A stretch of DNA of 64,000 nucleotides from Candidatus Nitrohelix vancouverensis (GTDB taxonomy: Bacteria; Nitrospinota; Nitrospinia; Nitrospinales; VA-1): the NCBI GenBank assembly GCA_015698305.1, contig CP048620.1, positions 520,457-584,456 on the forward strand. The letters run 5' to 3'. A model generated the notes under the pieces. It searched no databases, was not told where the DNA came from, and was given only the letters and a program-made list of their open reading frames with translations. A program made the position numbers and the translations under genes. Shown one piece after another: positions 63,810 to 64,000 of this stretch (its first letter is position 1; each line of letters opens with the position of its first letter).

Positions 63810-63889
63810 AGCGTCGCCTCATAAAAAATCCCATTGACTCCTTAAACCCTTCAACACCCGGGTTTATTGATGAGTCGCCGAGCGACGCC

Positions 63890-64000
63890 ATGCCTTACTC
63901 ATTTTTTAAAGACGCTGAAATCTATAACGGATGTCATTCGACAAAAACGCTCACATACCTGTCGGATAATCCAGAAAGACAAACTCTGTCCCGAAGCGTT
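63890..64000 (+). CDS. Possible 5' end of an ORF cut by the window edge
   Basis: An ATG at 63890 opens 37 codons that stay open to the last base (MPYSFFKDAEIYNG...). The ribosome site is weak. Too short to judge; it may be the start of a gene continuing outside. Confidence 0.2.
   Translation, partial: MPYSFFKDAEIYNGCHSTKTLTYLSDNPERQTLSRSV

Overview
The window looks like a chromosomal segment of a marine, salt-adapted, Gram-negative bacterium. The best guess is a Nitrospinota (Nitrospina-like) nitrite-oxidiser relative, or a deltaproteobacterium-like lineage. The clues are a two-domain copper nitrite reductase (NirK), a full ectoine synthesis operon beside an ectoine uptake ABC system, an RND efflux operon, many lipoproteins and an outer-membrane beta-barrel, a pyruvate phosphate dikinase, and a bS21 gene of the type seen in those groups. 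Taxonomy is an inference from gene content only.

Layout. 1-2.9 kb: end of a tripartite tricarboxylate transporter (tctCBA). 3.3-7.9 kb: a tight four-gene unit encoding a compact BioB-like radical SAM enzyme, a flavin monooxygenase-like protein, an amidase and a PLP aminotransferase, i.e. an unrecognised biosynthetic or degradative pathway. 7.9-8.8 kb: cysK. 9.2-17.3 kb: a lower-GC exopolysaccharide-type block with a six-hairpin lipoprotein, a 1097-residue TPR/outer-membrane barrel protein, a processive GT2 glycosyltransferase, a HEAT-repeat membrane protein and a response regulator. 17.6-19.1 kb: small genes, including rpsU, which appears to start with ATT. 19.3-21.7 kb: nirK, a small partner ORF and glutaminase. 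21.8-24.1 kb: two CBS-domain proteins, a Fic toxin/antitoxin pair, and a tRNA-like gene with about 29 extra nucleotides in its anticodon loop.

24.2-29.7 kb: an M32 carboxypeptidase, a methyltransferase/ATP-grasp fusion and, divergently, a GNAT/histone-deacetylase fusion whose last codons are repeated in a 61-bp tandem array. 29.8-35.7 kb: RND pump, adaptor and outer-membrane factor. 35.9-42.3 kb: ehuBCDA, ectABC and a divergent NhaR-like LysR regulator with a textbook LysR box between. Together these make, import and probably salt-regulate ectoine. 42.4-51.9 kb: MFS transporter, pirin, a repeat-rich membrane protein, an orphan solute-binding lipoprotein, a cyclic-nucleotide-type sensor, a REC-PAS protein, an M23 peptidase and an ICMT-like methyltransferase. 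52-58.3 kb: a signalling island with a REC-histidine kinase, two CheY-like proteins, a GspE/PilB ATPase coupled to a 53-residue ORF, and a membrane-anchored STAND/TPR protein with a degenerate P-loop. 58.6-63.8 kb: glyS, ppdK and a small membrane protein.

The items I find most unusual are the tRNA-like gene, the radical SAM/FMO/amidase/aminotransferase unit, the GNAT-HDAC and methyltransferase-ATP-grasp pair, and the tandem array that repeats the HDAC C-terminus with only synonymous changes. No CRISPR array, insertion sequence, integrase or rRNA was seen.
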